Origin: Epiperipatus broadwayi
Taxonomy: Eukaryota > Onychophora > Udeonychophora > Euonychophora > Peripatidae
Direction of reading: 5' to 3'
Assembly (NCBI GenBank): GCA_028023455.1
Contig: JAQFVV010012495.1
Location: 2,387,711-2,451,710 of the forward strand
DNA length: 64,000 nucleotides
Shown here: in pieces, positions 23,876 through 36,402 of the stretch
Layout: the number at the start of each line of letters is the position of its first letter
How positions within the stretch are numbered: the stretch's first letter is position 1
The notes under the pieces: model-generated
Seen by the model: only the letters and a program-made list of their open reading frames with translations
Told to the model about the DNA's origin: nothing
Database searches by the model: none
Translations under genes and position numbers: made by a program

Positions 23876-26189
23876 TTAATTATTGGCTACCAGACATTAT
23901 GTATAATCTAAAAACGTTATTCCTGATAGTTTGCAACTAAAACCTTCAATTTACTCCCAGAGAGCTAAGAAAAAATACTCAGAGAGCAAATGAGGCATTG
24001 ATAAGGAAAAGAATAAATGCTCAAATATTTTTCAAGCATCAAACTTGCATTCCATTGGTAAAATAGAATATTCTTTACAAAATAGACTTACTGATGAAGA
24101 CTTCACAAAAGTTTCTACAGCAGTAAAAAGATCATATTCTAAATTATAAGAAGAAATAGGAGAATATCAAAGAAAAAAATCTTGGAAACCTATATGGATG
24201 TATCAAAGGTCATACTATACCAAACAATCCACCAACTTCATCTGTTAAAAATCTTAGTTGGAAACATCTAACAAATGCTAAAATTTCTATTCTGGAAAAT
24301 TACACCATCTTATAATTTTATTATATATAAGGTAGTCACACAAATGAGAATAAAAAAATACTTGAGAGACAGCAAAAATTGAAATTAAACCTTTCCTGTG
24401 ATGAAAGGAAAGCTATAAAATCTCTCAAAGTAGATAAATCTGTAATTATTCTCTCTGCTTACATAGGCAGAGCTATTTACAATGAACACAACTGATTATG
24501 ATAATAAAATACAAGAATTTCTAACAGGAGGCTAATACAAAAAAGTGGTAAAAATCCAATACAGAAACAAAAACATTAATCAGAAAACATTGCAGATATG
24601 TCACAGATTTAGACAAAAGTAAGTTAACATTATATTTCAGCAAAATTCTTCATCTCTATAGTTTGCCTAAAATCCATAATGACCACATTTTATTAAGACA
24701 TTATTAGTTCTAAAAATTCAATTTGACAAAATATGTCAAGATTTCTTCTCAATGTTCTTAGTCCTTTGGCATATGCAATGCAGTTCTTTCTCAGGGATTC
24801 AAAGTCCTTTATAGAATTAATCAAAACATGGAAGTTAAAAGTAAGCTTTGATATGAAAAATTTATTCACAAATGTACCCTGTGGTAATGTTTATTGTAAG
24901 ACAATGATTGAATGATGATAATAATTTACAAACCAAAATAAGCCTTTGTATTGATAATGTAATGGAATTATTAACATCCAGTACAACAACATACTTAAAT
25001 ACCACACAGAATTCTCCCAAAAAACTCAAGGAATGGCTATGGTGACACCATTATCACCTCTTATATGGAAGAACTTGAAACCACAGCTGTAATCACTAAT
25101 CCATATCTATCTAAAGTTTGCCTTCACTATGTTGATGATACATTTGTTGTATGACCACATACATGGGGAAGCACTATTACAAACATTCTAGACACTCATT
25201 AACAATATATCTCATTCAATTAAATTCACAACAGAATTAAAGCACGAACCTAAATTGGCATTCTTGTATGTTTTTGTGACAAGACTCCCTTATGACAAAA
25301 TCAAAATTACAGTTTACAGAAAACCTATCTACACCCACAGGAAAATACTTAGCATATATATCTAATCACACCAAAAACAAAAAACTTTTTTTTTTTATTT
25401 TAAGTAAAATCTTTATTAATGAAAAATAAAAATTATACACATTTTTACAGTAATTATTTACATATAAATTTTATATTACAGATCTTCATACTTATTTATA
25501 TATTATTTTATAAGTTTCTTGGTTAATTAAATCATACTTTTTTATTTTTGTATTATTTCCATAATTTGCATGGAGGCAGACCAGTGCTTGACCAAATTTT
25601 TTCCATTATTTTTATGAGGATGTATCTGATATAGTTATTAAAGTATTTATTCCAATCAATATCAAGTTCTTTTAGCCAATTATATATTTTTATTATCAAA
25701 AATCATTTCACATCTTATTGACCATATAGTTTTTAGAATATGTAGCAAAGCCATTGCATTATGGGAAATAAACTAAAGAAAATCTGGAGAATATATCATA
25801 AGAACAGCATTTCAAAGCCATAACACACTAAGATGAATTCTAACATGTACAGAACCTAATCTTGAAATGCTAAAAAACAAAAACTGCATCTGCGAAATAT
25901 CATGCAAATGTGGGGAAATATATATTGGTAAGACTATCCACCTCATTGCAAAGTGATTGAAAGAGCATTAACTGATGATTAGAAAAGAGAAAACAGAAAT
26001 ATCCAAAGTAGAAGACCATGAATTTACCAATGAATATATGTCAATTGAGAAAATACAAAAATATTAGATAGAGACAAAGTACAAATAAAAAAATTCAAAA
26101 AAACTGCTCACCTGATTTTAGCAAATAATTCTATAAGTCAAGTCAGTATGGTTGTATATTGTGTTTGGAAACCATCTTGCTCTTAAGAA
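23876..26189 (+). pseudogene. PLE-C copy 2, Penelope-like RT and GIY-YIG endonuclease relic
   Basis: The fullest PLE-C body, in broken frames. In order: N-terminal region with QNRLTDEDFTKVSTAVKRSY (near 24080), the PLE-typical LPKIH block (near 24665), SRFLLNVLSPLAYA, SFDMKNLFTNVP (24845-24880, RT motif with the first aspartate), the KLKEWLW region (degenerate AMGTPLSP motif, near 25025), YVDD at 25128-25139, the LAFLYV block, and after an insertion the endonuclease strand EISCKCGEIYIGKT (YIG codons 25921-25929). The GH segment has decayed. Many stops and frameshifts. It is bounded by inverted terminal repeats TR3a and TR3b. Confidence 0.85.
25385..25760 (-). pseudogene. 5'-truncated LINE 3' end inserted in PLE-C copy 2
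   Basis: A T-tract at 25385-25397 is a poly(A) tail read on the minus strand, with AATAAAG about 17 nt upstream of it. Before that, broken frames read KTIWSIRCEMIFDNKN and then WLKELDIDWNKYF...GLPPCKLWK followed by a stop. A WSIRCE.I.DN block also occurs in the LINE relic at 36840-36890. It replaces about 200 bp of PLE-C sequence that is present in copy 1, and was retroposed after the PLE-C insertion. It may be the 3' end of the same LINE group as the element at 60.6 kb, but no overlap is available to test this. Confidence 0.65.
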
Positions 26190-26460
26190 AAAGATGAAGA
26201 AATCAGGGGAACCCTCACAAATAAGTGTATAAAATTTCTACTGGATGTTGCTTTTGTCAGAATATGTCAGTTGGTTAGAATGTTACCTTAAAATTCAATA
26301 TTCAAAAATCTAAAGATCCAGGTTCGATTCCTATGCCAGCACTGTTACCTGTTGTCCAGTGAACACTTGAAGAAAAATGGTGAATAATATCACTTGAAAC
26401 ATTGTTTTAAATTTTAATCTGTGTGCTATCACTGTTTGAAATAGTTTAACAAATAAATGA
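26190..26460 (+). repeat. PLE-C terminal repeat TR3b (plus) with perfect B-box
   Basis: Plus-oriented repeat at the 3' end of PLE-C copy 2, starting GAAATCAGGGGAACCCTC. The D-arm block TATGTCAGTTGG (26263-26274) is followed by TTAGAATG, and a perfect B-box GGTTCGATTCC lies at 26331-26341. It is inverted relative to TR3a, so the element is bounded by inverted, not direct, tRNA-like repeats. Confidence 0.82.
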
Positions 26461-27773
26461 TATTTATCAGTAGACCATTCATTAACTTTAAATAATTTAT
26501 TTTAAAAGATCAATATCCAGTTTAAATAATGATTTAGTCTTTCTAATCATTATTTTAATATTTATATACCCAGTATCTTCACAAAAAAAGTGGCTTGTTC
26601 TTGATCCAAATGGTTGATGTGTCATCTCTGAATTTTATGTGGGTTATGTAGTGACACCGTTCAATTATTCACTTCAAAAAAAATTTCATAAGCTATGCCA
26701 TGAAATAATCAATAATGGAATAACTCTAGCATTAAATTTGACAAAACTGTTGCTAAAACATTTGGAATGATTCAAACTGTATATGAAATAAAGCTCTGAG
26801 TTCCAAGAACATTTTCAGGAAGTTTGCAAGATTTGGTAATAGCAGGGAAAAATTAAATATAATCTATGAAGGTTCAAAACACACTGGAACATGAAGACAT
26901 ATTAGCAGTTTAAAATTATTGTCATGAATACTTAATCTACATCATCTAATAATTCATGAATTAATTAAAGATGGTAAAAAAGAAATTTTGGAAAGAGAAC
27001 CAATCATTTTTCACTTGAGCACAACATGTATATAACTTTGCATGTACATTTCACATTTTCCTTTATATATGTAAATATATATGCACATACACTAATTCAG
27101 TGTATTGTAGTCTTTAGTCATTATTGCCTCTGCATATCATTAAAATCAGTCAACACTTAGATCATTCCAACATTAATAACTATCAATAATCTCAACTTGT
27201 TGTCAAGGCAACCTTTTTTTAACATTCAAGGTAGAATCTTTCTTTTATTTATAGACCTATATATTTATATAGATACTAAATATTGCAACTTGATCACAAA
27301 GATTGAAATTATTGATACAAAGAAGTTTAAATAAACCTCCTTAAATAAGCAAATATAAGCTTGCGCTGAATGCAGACTAATAAATAGTCAATTTTAGTCT
27401 CTCTGATCAAGTTTCAAACTTCAATGTCTATGTAAATATATTGGACCATAAGTAATGGTGGAATTCCACTTTTATTATTAAAATGGGATTACTTTGACAA
27501 CAGGTTAAGATTGTTGATTGTTTTTAATATTGGGAGTTCTAAGGGTAAACCCACTTAGCCTTCAGTATTATTACACTTATTATTCAATATATACTGAGAC
27601 ATATATGTCTCATGGTGTACAACAACATAGTAGTGTGTCTGCATATATATATACACATATATATATATATTAAAAAGAAAATTAGAAATAAACACAAACA
27701 AAATTATTTGTAGATTTAAAATATTATCTACACACTTTTTTTTTTCAAAAATTGTATATAACTTTCAATAAAT
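26461..27773. other. AT-rich non-coding stretch
   Basis: No recognised features. A (TA)n/(CA)n patch lies near 27640-27670. Confidence 0.4.
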
Positions 27774-28100
27774 TACACCAAACTACTTCTTTTTAAATCT
27801 TGTTTTATATATGATTATCATAAAAATATAACCAATCACCAATATTTTGACTATTTTACAATATAGTCTTTATCAAAGTAACTAAAAATAAAAATACAAA
27901 TACATATTAATAAATATAAATATCCAATATTCCAAATTTTTTTGGAATTATTTGGAATTTTGGATATTTACATTTATTATGTATTGTATTTTTATTTACC
28001 TTGATAAAAACTATATTGTAAAATAGTCAAAACATTTGTGGTTGGTTATATTTTATAATAGTCACATATAAAAACAAGATTTAAAAAGAAGTTTGATGTA
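27774..28100. mobile_element. FB6 fold-back element
   Basis: Arms of about 160 bp (outer block ACTTCTTTTTAAATCTTGTT, mirrored near 28070-28095) meet at about 27945 with almost no loop. Each arm contains TTGATAAA, a 6-bp stem (ACTAT/ATAGT core) and AAAAC, a decayed version of the stem-plus-GAAAC motif. No coding capacity. Confidence 0.78.
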
Positions 28101-29243
28101 TTGATTTGTATTTATATTTATTTTTTATATTACAGTGGAATAACAATTAAGGATTAAATAATTTTGAATTTAAAAATAATATTATAAATTAAACATTTAA
28201 AAGTGTCTAATTAATATTTTATTATTTCTGATTTTGAAATTACAACAAACATATTTCTATATTACAATAGATATACTAGTAATTATAAAATTTCACTGTC
28301 TATTTTGATTAAAGATATTTTTAATTAAAGCTTGTATAAACACATTTTGATAAAAATCTTACAAAGTCCTTTTGAAAGGACTAAAGTGAATTAAAAAGAT
28401 TCTAATTTTTTTAAATCAAAATAAAGAAAACTTATATTTAATTACTGTCTTTTGTTAAAATTTCATCCTGACTATAAAAAGTTTGGGAAAAAATTAGGGA
28501 AGTTTTTTTATGACAGCATAATAGCTATGAAATTATAACTGAAGGGAAGAGATAGTGGATTCAGATTCTGCTACTAGTGCAATAATGGTAGAATTTACAT
28601 TCACCTGGAAGCAAAACCCAACTCTTATGTATTTACTAACCCATACAAATAAGTGTGTGTTTGTGTGTGTGGGTGTATTAGATGGCACAGTGGCTGAAGA
28701 GCTCATGCAGTTCAACAGTTATCATATTATGCCTTTTTGAAGATGACACAAGTTAGTCTAATGGTTTTAGAAGGGACTAGCTTACCAAAAGATTACTGTT
28801 ATATATGCAGTTTTAATAATATGCATAGAAGCACAGATAAAGGTGCTGTGTCATGGATATAAAGTACTTACAAATATCATCTGGTTTTAAAGGTAAATAA
28901 ATTTTGACTAACTTATTCAACTAAAACTAGAGTAATGAAAGAAAATAATAAATGACCATTACCAGTTTAATTTATTAAAAGTGAAACTCTTTATTGAAAA
29001 TGACAGTTTAAATCTCTAATTTAAAAGTAAAATAAGTAAATAATTTTTGCTTGAATTATCAGTCTAAAAACAAAGGTTTGATTCATAGATCATTTTAGTT
29101 TGGAAAAAAAAACTCCAAAAATCTTTTTAGATTAGAAAACAAAAGAACTTGCTGGAGTATTTTTAAAGATATTTACAATTAATTAAAAGTAACCTGAAAA
29201 AAGAAACTTTTATGATAGACTATCAAAGAAGTAATATATATAT
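28101..29243. other. AT-rich stretch with GT microsatellite and isolated A-box match
   Basis: A GT-rich run lies near 28650-28675, followed by TGGCACAGTGG (about 28684), a perfect pol III A-box match. No convincing B-box or tRNA fold follows, so a SINE is only possible. Overlapping short frames here are not genes. Confidence 0.35.
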
Positions 29244-31130
29244 ATATATAGTACCGGACACTCAATCTATCCTGATCACAGAGGGTACCACCAGATAACT
29301 ACATATCTGGAAAATTTATTTACTGTGATAAAAATGTATGAGGAAGATGGTTTGCACCGACTAGATTCAGGGAGAAACAAGAGATCTTAAATATTGTTTA
29401 GACAATTGAGAAATAAAAGCACTAAGACAAACATCAGCCAAATTAAGTTTAAACTTATTTTAAAATTTTATTTAAGAGAGATATAAATTATAAAATAAAA
29501 GTTTATAACACAGCAAATAGGATTATCTCAGGTGTGTACCAGAAAGAATAAAATTCAACACCCTGGAAGACAGACTAATTTTTTAAACAAATTTCTTTCA
29601 GCTGGGAATTCTCCAGCCAGACTGGTTTTTCCATTCCCAGAGTACGAAAACAGTACGTTCTTGAAATAAATCAACAAACACAGCACCGGTGAGCATTTCT
29701 AGGCCCAGAAAATGTGTCAGGACCAAGAATACAATGTTGCTGATAGAAGCTGCATCTTATACTATGTTCAAAGCAAAGATGATTGATTTACCCCAAGAAC
29801 AAGAGAAAAATATGATTAATATGTCGGACTATAAATTATAAAAATGGGAGGAAATATATGTCTTCAATTTAATGAAATAACAAACTTAGAAAATACTCCA
29901 ATATAATGATTTTAAATTAATAAAATATTAAATCTATGAAAAAAACAGACATTTAGAACTGGTGAATCCCCAACCAAATAAGTGGCCAAAACTAATAATA
30001 ATTAGAAGTTTCAATAAGAGACAAGTAAATAATTAGAAAACCAGTTATGTCTGCCCAAGCATTTCAAGAAAGTGAAATAATTATAATTACCAATAAATTT
30101 ACAAACCAAGTTCTGAGTACATGCTTTGATAAAATTTAAAGCCACGTGTAAAGACAATATAAATCTAGCAAGCAAGTATAAATTCTGACCTAGATTTTTG
30201 TACATTAAATTATCAGAGAGTGTATACAAGTTGAAAATATGAAAACATTAAATACCTTAGCAGAAAGGAATATTCGTTCACCTATAATTTACAAAGAAGG
30301 TTGATATTATGTTCCTGCTGATGAGTTATAAAACAACAACAATCCTAGCTTCCTGATTCAGAGATATATGAAAAATATACGGTCTTGCAGGAAATCAATG
30401 AAACAGCAGCAGTGAGCATTTCTTGCCCCAAAATAATGCATTGAGACAAGAATCAATTGCCAGTAGGACAGCCCTCAGATATACTACCTTTAAAGCAATT
30501 CAGGGTCGATTTACATGTAAGGCAAATGAAAAATATGATCACAATCTTACGTAATCTAGAAAATAAGAAAAGAAATCTCTAACTACAGAAAACTAGAACA
30601 ATAAACATGATAAACTGCCAGCCAAAAGATTTTGCAGTTTGCAAAAAGCGCAAACAAAGTAATTTAAATCAATAAGTGGATAATAAAATAAATACAGATG
30701 AGCCAATTTAAAATTACACAAGATTGCTAAAGCATTTATAAAAAGTTAGGCATATAAATTAGAGGTATATTAAGCATATAAAAATACAAACTCACTAGAC
30801 ACTCTCTGATAAATAAAATTGAAAGCAAACTTGGAATCTTAAAACTAAGATTCCAAGACACATTATTAATACAATGAAAAGCAAATGCAGTGAATAAATA
30901 GAAATTGAATAATTATGAAAACTACAAATTTATTAGATCGAGTGGAGATTTAACTAAAATAATTTACCCTGGGAAGAATAAAAGAAAATATTTACCTTAC
31001 AGTAAAGCAAAGTTCGCATAGTTTCCAAGAGTGCGCACTTTTATTTAAGTTCATATTTCAGGTGTTTTGACAGTGGCAAGTGTCAAGGCATATAGGGGAA
31101 TCTGGTTTATTTTATTCCTTTATAGCATGA
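29244..31130. repeat. Diverged tandem repeat, about 723-bp offset
   Basis: A block at 29667-29730 (GTGAGCATTTCT...GACAAGAAT-like) recurs at 30391-30461, with weaker similarity around it, indicating two diverged tandem units. No ORF or end structure was identified. It could be internal sequence of an old retroelement or a satellite remnant. Confidence 0.45.
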
Positions 31131-33856
31131 CTGAAGAAGAGCTGCAGTTGTGGGTCCATCTTGACGCATCTGGTTGGTTAAAAAATGTACAGTAGTATGT
31201 TTGGCATCTTTGGGAAAGCAAAATGGTTTTAGGAAATTAAAGGTCTCATCTGTTAACAATATGGTATGAATGTTGAAGGAGTCACTTGGACTAGCTTGTT
31301 GCAGCCAAGAATAAAAACTATTGTCCCAAAATTTGCAGGGTTATTTATACCATGCTACATTTCCTACAAAAACTTTTCTTGTTGTCAAATTCTACACCTT
31401 AGGGCAGGGCAAATCTCAATCTCCAGCTCAATCTAATGAGAAATTCTAACCAGGAATTATTTTAAACAAAAACAACAACACAAAATTACATCTCCACTTT
31501 CAGAATGAACTTAGAAATGATTAAAATAAAAGAGGCAGGATTCTAATTAACAAGCTTGCTTGCTTTTAATCAAATTGATTAAAACAAGTGATGAAAGAAA
31601 ACTATTTTAAAATCAATTCTATAAAAAAAGACCCATTTTAAATATAAATGAGTATGGGTAAAATACACATACTCTTATAACCAATTTTTTTTAAAAAAAA
31701 TAGCTTTATGCTTTAAATTTAATAAAACCAAAAGTTAGTTCTACTTTTGGAAATGATCTTTGAAATGGCTACTATCCAGCTCAATATATATATATTAAAA
31801 AGTAAAAATAATTTTTTTTCTTTACTATTAGAAATAATGAACTTGGGTGTATAGTGTCTATATTTTTTTTTTTGATAAATATGGATTTATGTGAGCACTT
31901 TATGATTTTTGACAATGAATTAATTATGTCTTGTGAAAATACTTTATGGGAGTAAGTTTATTTATTAATTGATGGAATATCTTTAGGATATAAACACCTA
32001 TGTGTGCTCACATCTGAATGGATACTCAAAAATATATTAAATCGATCATTATTTATGTATCATTAATAATGAATAGTGTTTTATACAATATGTCTGTGCT
32101 TATTTATATAAATATGTGTCATGTAAACATATAAAAATCTCTGTAAATTAAATTAATTATTATATATTATTAAAATGAATTGTTGAATTTTATTATTAGT
32201 TTATCACAGTTCTGATATATATACTGTTATAGGCATGCCTGTGTGCTAATATATAGTTGTTTGTGTAAACTTATTCAGATATTGGTAAATCACAATGTGA
32301 TAACTTATTGTTTTTTGTATTAATCAAAATGCTGAATTTATATTAATAGCATACTTCTCATATCTTAATTTCATTTTAATTGTAATTACTGAATTGATAT
32401 TTCATTGTTAACATTGTTCCAGTGAATTTATTCAATCTTAACATGGTTTCAGAATATTATATGTTTGTATTATATCTTTTGCTCACAGTAAAAGTTATGG
32501 ACTTTTGCTCACTGAACTGGTTTCATGCATAATGGTCGGTTATATAAAAGGGGTTTTTATTTTGTGTTGTGGAAATCCAGATGATGAAGATGCTGGATGG
32601 TGCAAAAAGGGATATCCTTTTAAGTCCATGCACTACATTTTATTTTAATTATTTATTTAGAAATTAAGTTTATAGATGGCCAGTACATTATTGGGACTAA
32701 GTGACCAGAGCATTGATGATGATCAGCATGTTTTAGCATCCCAGCATCATTTTTTTAATTGTTACATTTTTATGGATTAGCACTTAAGTTTGTGCATCCA
32801 AATTATTGTTTATATAATCTGCCTCAAACTGGCAAGAGCTAAATAATTAGCCTGATCTATAGTAGACACATTTCAAATCCAGTCACAAGATTGACTGTTG
32901 ATTTATTTTTATTGCTGATCATTCATAATGATGAATGATTACTGTTTTGGGGGGTAATGCTGGTGAACATATAGTTACTTTGTCTTAGTTTTCTCTTGAT
33001 CTCTCAGGCTCATTGTTCATAGCTATTTATTCGTATTATTTATATATTTAAGTTTAGATTTGTTCATTAACTGAGGTGGATGATGATGAGTGCCATAACT
33101 CTAGGTTCACCACTAGATCATACCGTTATAATATATATGCAGAGAGAATATTATTACAAAATATTTAAAGTTTGTATATAAATAACAATATTTTATTATA
33201 TATTTTAAAATTATTTTTAAAGCACTTTCCCCGATCAAGAATCCAACCAGGTAATTGTTTTAGCTCACAGCTAAATATTTACTGATGGAGAAAATACTTT
33301 AATTTCACATTTATCACACTCACGATATCTTTTTATAAATTACTTTTATTATTTTATTTTTAAATAATATTTTTAAGTATTTTTTTTTGTTTTTTTTTTA
33401 AATACATATATTTATAGTTTTGTTCAATAAAAAAGTGCAAAATTATGCAAAAATAAAAAACACACATTGTCATGGTAGTAGGAAGTAAACAAATAAATAT
33501 CAGTAATTTTAGCAGTAATTTTTTGTTTAATATATGCTTGCTATATAATTGGAATTGCGCCCTCAAGCACATTTAATTTTTGTTCGTGCTTTTGATAGTA
33601 TAGAGAAAACATTTTAGTAATTAATGACTAAAACTAAAGTCTTAAATTTCTCAAAAACACAATAAAATAAAAGTTGTAGTTTTATTTAATATTTTCTTTT
33701 AAATAATTTTTTTATTTCTCAATTATACAATAAACTATGCTTATATTTTTTGTAACTGACAAAATATTTTTAATATTTTGATAAATTTATGTGACATTAT
33801 ATGACAAGTCATAAGAATTATTTCTGTTTAAGTGTGACCACATTTAACTTAGTTTG
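31131..33856. other. AT-rich non-coding stretch
   Basis: No gene or repeat family recognised in 2.7 kb. Confidence 0.4.
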
Positions 33857-33965
33857 CATCTCTCCATACTTCTTTGAGTGGTCTGAAGTCTATATTACTC
33901 TTCTATTAAGTATCCAAGTCTCAGATCCATAAATAAGAACTGGTAAAACACATTTATTAAAAATC
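33857..33965 (-). pseudogene. RTE-type LINE fragment, inverted left arm
   Basis: Minus-strand copy of the segment at 33989-34100, encoding the YGSETW block of RTE-type reverse transcriptases in a broken frame. It forms a head-to-head pair with the longer right arm across a 23-bp centre. Confidence 0.7.
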
Positions 33966-33988
33966 TTCCCTATGTGTTTGAAAAGAAA

Positions 33989-34430
33989 TGTTTTTAATAA
34001 ATGTGTTTTACCAGTTCTTACTTATGGATCTGAGACTTGGACACTTAATAGAAGGGCAATATAAAGACTTCAGACCACTCAAAGAAGTATGGAGAGATGT
34101 ATGTTGGGAGTAACAAGAAGAGATCAAAAATGCAATATATGGATAAGAGAACAAACAGGTGTTACTGACCTCATTGAAAAAATTAAAAGACTGAAATGGA
34201 GTTGGGCTGGACATATTGCTAAAAGAGATGATAATAGATGGACAATTGATATTTTAAAATGGATTCCAAGAAACTGTAAAAGATCCAGAAAGAGTCCACA
34301 TATGAGATAAATGGATGAAGTAAGACAGTGTGTTGGGATGATGTGGAAAAGATAGGCTGGAGATCACAGAAAATAGATTGAACTGAAAAACTTCATTGTA
34401 TAGTGGATTGATAATGGTTGACAATGATGA
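33989..34430 (+). pseudogene. RTE-type LINE ORF2 C-terminal fragment
   Basis: Plus-strand C-terminus of an RTE-clade LINE. The LTYGSETWTL block (34010-34040) leads, after a stop in TAA context near 34065, into an open stretch at 34089-34310 that reads MLGVTRRDQ, then WIREQTGV, then WAGHIAKRDDNRW, then WIPRNCKRS. This series of blocks is typical after the RT domain in RTE elements. A frameshifted end follows (RQCVGMMWKR). It is 5'-truncated and non-functional; its first 110 bp are duplicated in inverse orientation just upstream. Confidence 0.85.
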
Positions 34431-35454
34431 TTTGCAGTTTCATGTTGTATGATTTTTGTTTCTACCATCTAAAAAATTGATGTTAAATCAGGTTCTGTGT
34501 GCATGTGTGATTGTATTCTATGATCCTGGCAACTTGTCTTCAAGGATTGATATATCTTTCAATTGTTTGTTTGTATAAATGCTACTTAATTGCTTCACTG
34601 ATAAAAAGCAACAACCTTATTTTGAAGTCTAAAATAATTATTTATAACAAAAACTGAGTAATCGTTTTACAATATTCAAAGTGTATAGCCTATCTCATTT
34701 CAGCTGAAAGATTTATCAAAGTAAGATTATTTTTTCAATTTTTTGTTTATAGATATGGAATTAGATTAGTTTACGTTTAAGCTAGAAATGAAAAGAAAGA
34801 AGTTTTAAAATGTTATAATAATTTTAAATAGATTTGGATAAGTAACTTGTGCAAAAATGAAGAAAGTGAAAAATCTTTTAGATGTGTCAATTCCTTTATG
34901 CATAATTTATAAATATAAACCCGCAAAATTTTTTAATTTGTGGCATTATTACTATAGGCAAATCTTGTTTAATTTTATTAAAATGTCAGACTAATCTTTT
35001 GAATTTAAATTTTATTTGTTGATATTTCAAATTAATTAAAATCAAATATTTTATTATATTCTGTCAGTAAATTCTATAAACTGATGTACATTTCATTTAA
35101 AACTACTTGAGAATATATAATGATATTGATAGTTATGATTATACCTGGAGGACATAATAATTAAGTAGTAGTAGAAAATAAGACATGAATAGCAATTATT
35201 TGTAAAGAATGAATATTTTTTTATCAATATGTTTGGATTATGAAATATTTTTTTTAAACTTTAGAACATACTTGCATTGGATCTCTCCAACAGTCTTCAC
35301 CTGTAAGTAATCAGATAATATGGAAGGGTACATTATTATCTTTGAAAATATTGTTTTTAATATATGAAGTCTGACAATTTCCTAAACTTGTTATGGCATG
35401 CTTATGTTGGTAGCACTATACAAACAATTCAGTAAGATAGTCACAAACTCATCA
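34431..35454. other. AT-rich non-coding stretch
   Basis: No recognised features. Confidence 0.4.
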
Positions 35455-36402
35455 TACTATAGTGCCACTCAGTGTAAGATATAGTAATCAAAGAATGCAA
35501 GGTTTGTGCATAAAATCCCTATCTAGTGCCTACTCATTCAATATTCCCAGATTAATTTCTTGCTTGTGGAATTCATCAGTGAGAAGCTTTGTATCTGAGA
35601 GCACTGCACCTAGATCTTCAGATCTAATGCAATCTTCAGTAACCATCTTTTATCTGTTTAGATAACTATAAACATATAACCCCAAGATGAAACTACAACA
35701 ATGTTTTCAATCCAAGCTGATTCACTTGTATAGCCATATAGATCTGAACTCAGTTCTGTATCTGAACATTTTGGTGTCTTTGTTTTTTAAAAACAATGGT
35801 CAACCTATGGTCAGGATTGGTATAAAACCACTAAAACATCACATGATATTGGATGAATAAGTATTAGATAGGGATTTTATGTACAAACCTTTTTACATCC
35901 ATTGGTTACTATGGCTTACACTTGGTAGAAATATTGTATAGAAAATTTATTGTTTTAATAGTTTGTGTAAGCATAGAAAATTATTATCATGTGATCTTTT
36001 GGTGGTTTTATACCAAGCCTTTTCATAGGATAATAATGAATATGGATTTTAAAAACCAAAAACATCAAAATGTATAGATACTGAACTGGATTCAGATCTA
36101 TATGGCTATACAAGCAAATTGGCTTAACTTGAAAACCTTATTGTGTTTTAAACTTAGGCTCATAGTTTTACAGTTAACTAAACAGATAAAAGGTGGGATC
36201 TGGAAGGTTGTATTAGAGCCTAAAATTTAGGTACAGTGCTTTTAAATTCAAGTCTCCTCACTGATAAAAACTACAAGCTAAAAACTAGTCTGAAGATTCT
36301 GGATGAGTAGATACTAGGCAGGTATTTTATGCACAAACCTTTCTGCATCCATTGATTGAAGCAGTTTAAACTAGGTGGCACTACTGTATGGAGATATTGC
36401 TG
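35455..36402. mobile_element. FB1 fold-back, large composite copy
   Basis: Arms of roughly 390-400 bp (35455-35850 and 36000-36402) begin with the FB1 ends (GTGCCACTCAGTGTAAG at the left, GGTGGCACTACTGTATGG at the right). The inner arms (GTATAGCCATATAGATCTGA) are absent from the other copies. The loop (35850-36000) holds a half copy of FB1 itself (GGATTTTATGTACAAACC), so it is either self-inserted or rearranged. No coding capacity. Confidence 0.72.

Noticed and set aside
26263-26341. Functional tRNA gene suggested by a perfect B-box
   Set aside because: The A-box is imperfect, no acceptor stem pairs, and the block is part of a terminal repeat with several diverged copies.
28533-28740. Overlapping small frames on both strands with a GT run
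   Set aside because: They span a microsatellite and show no conserved domain.
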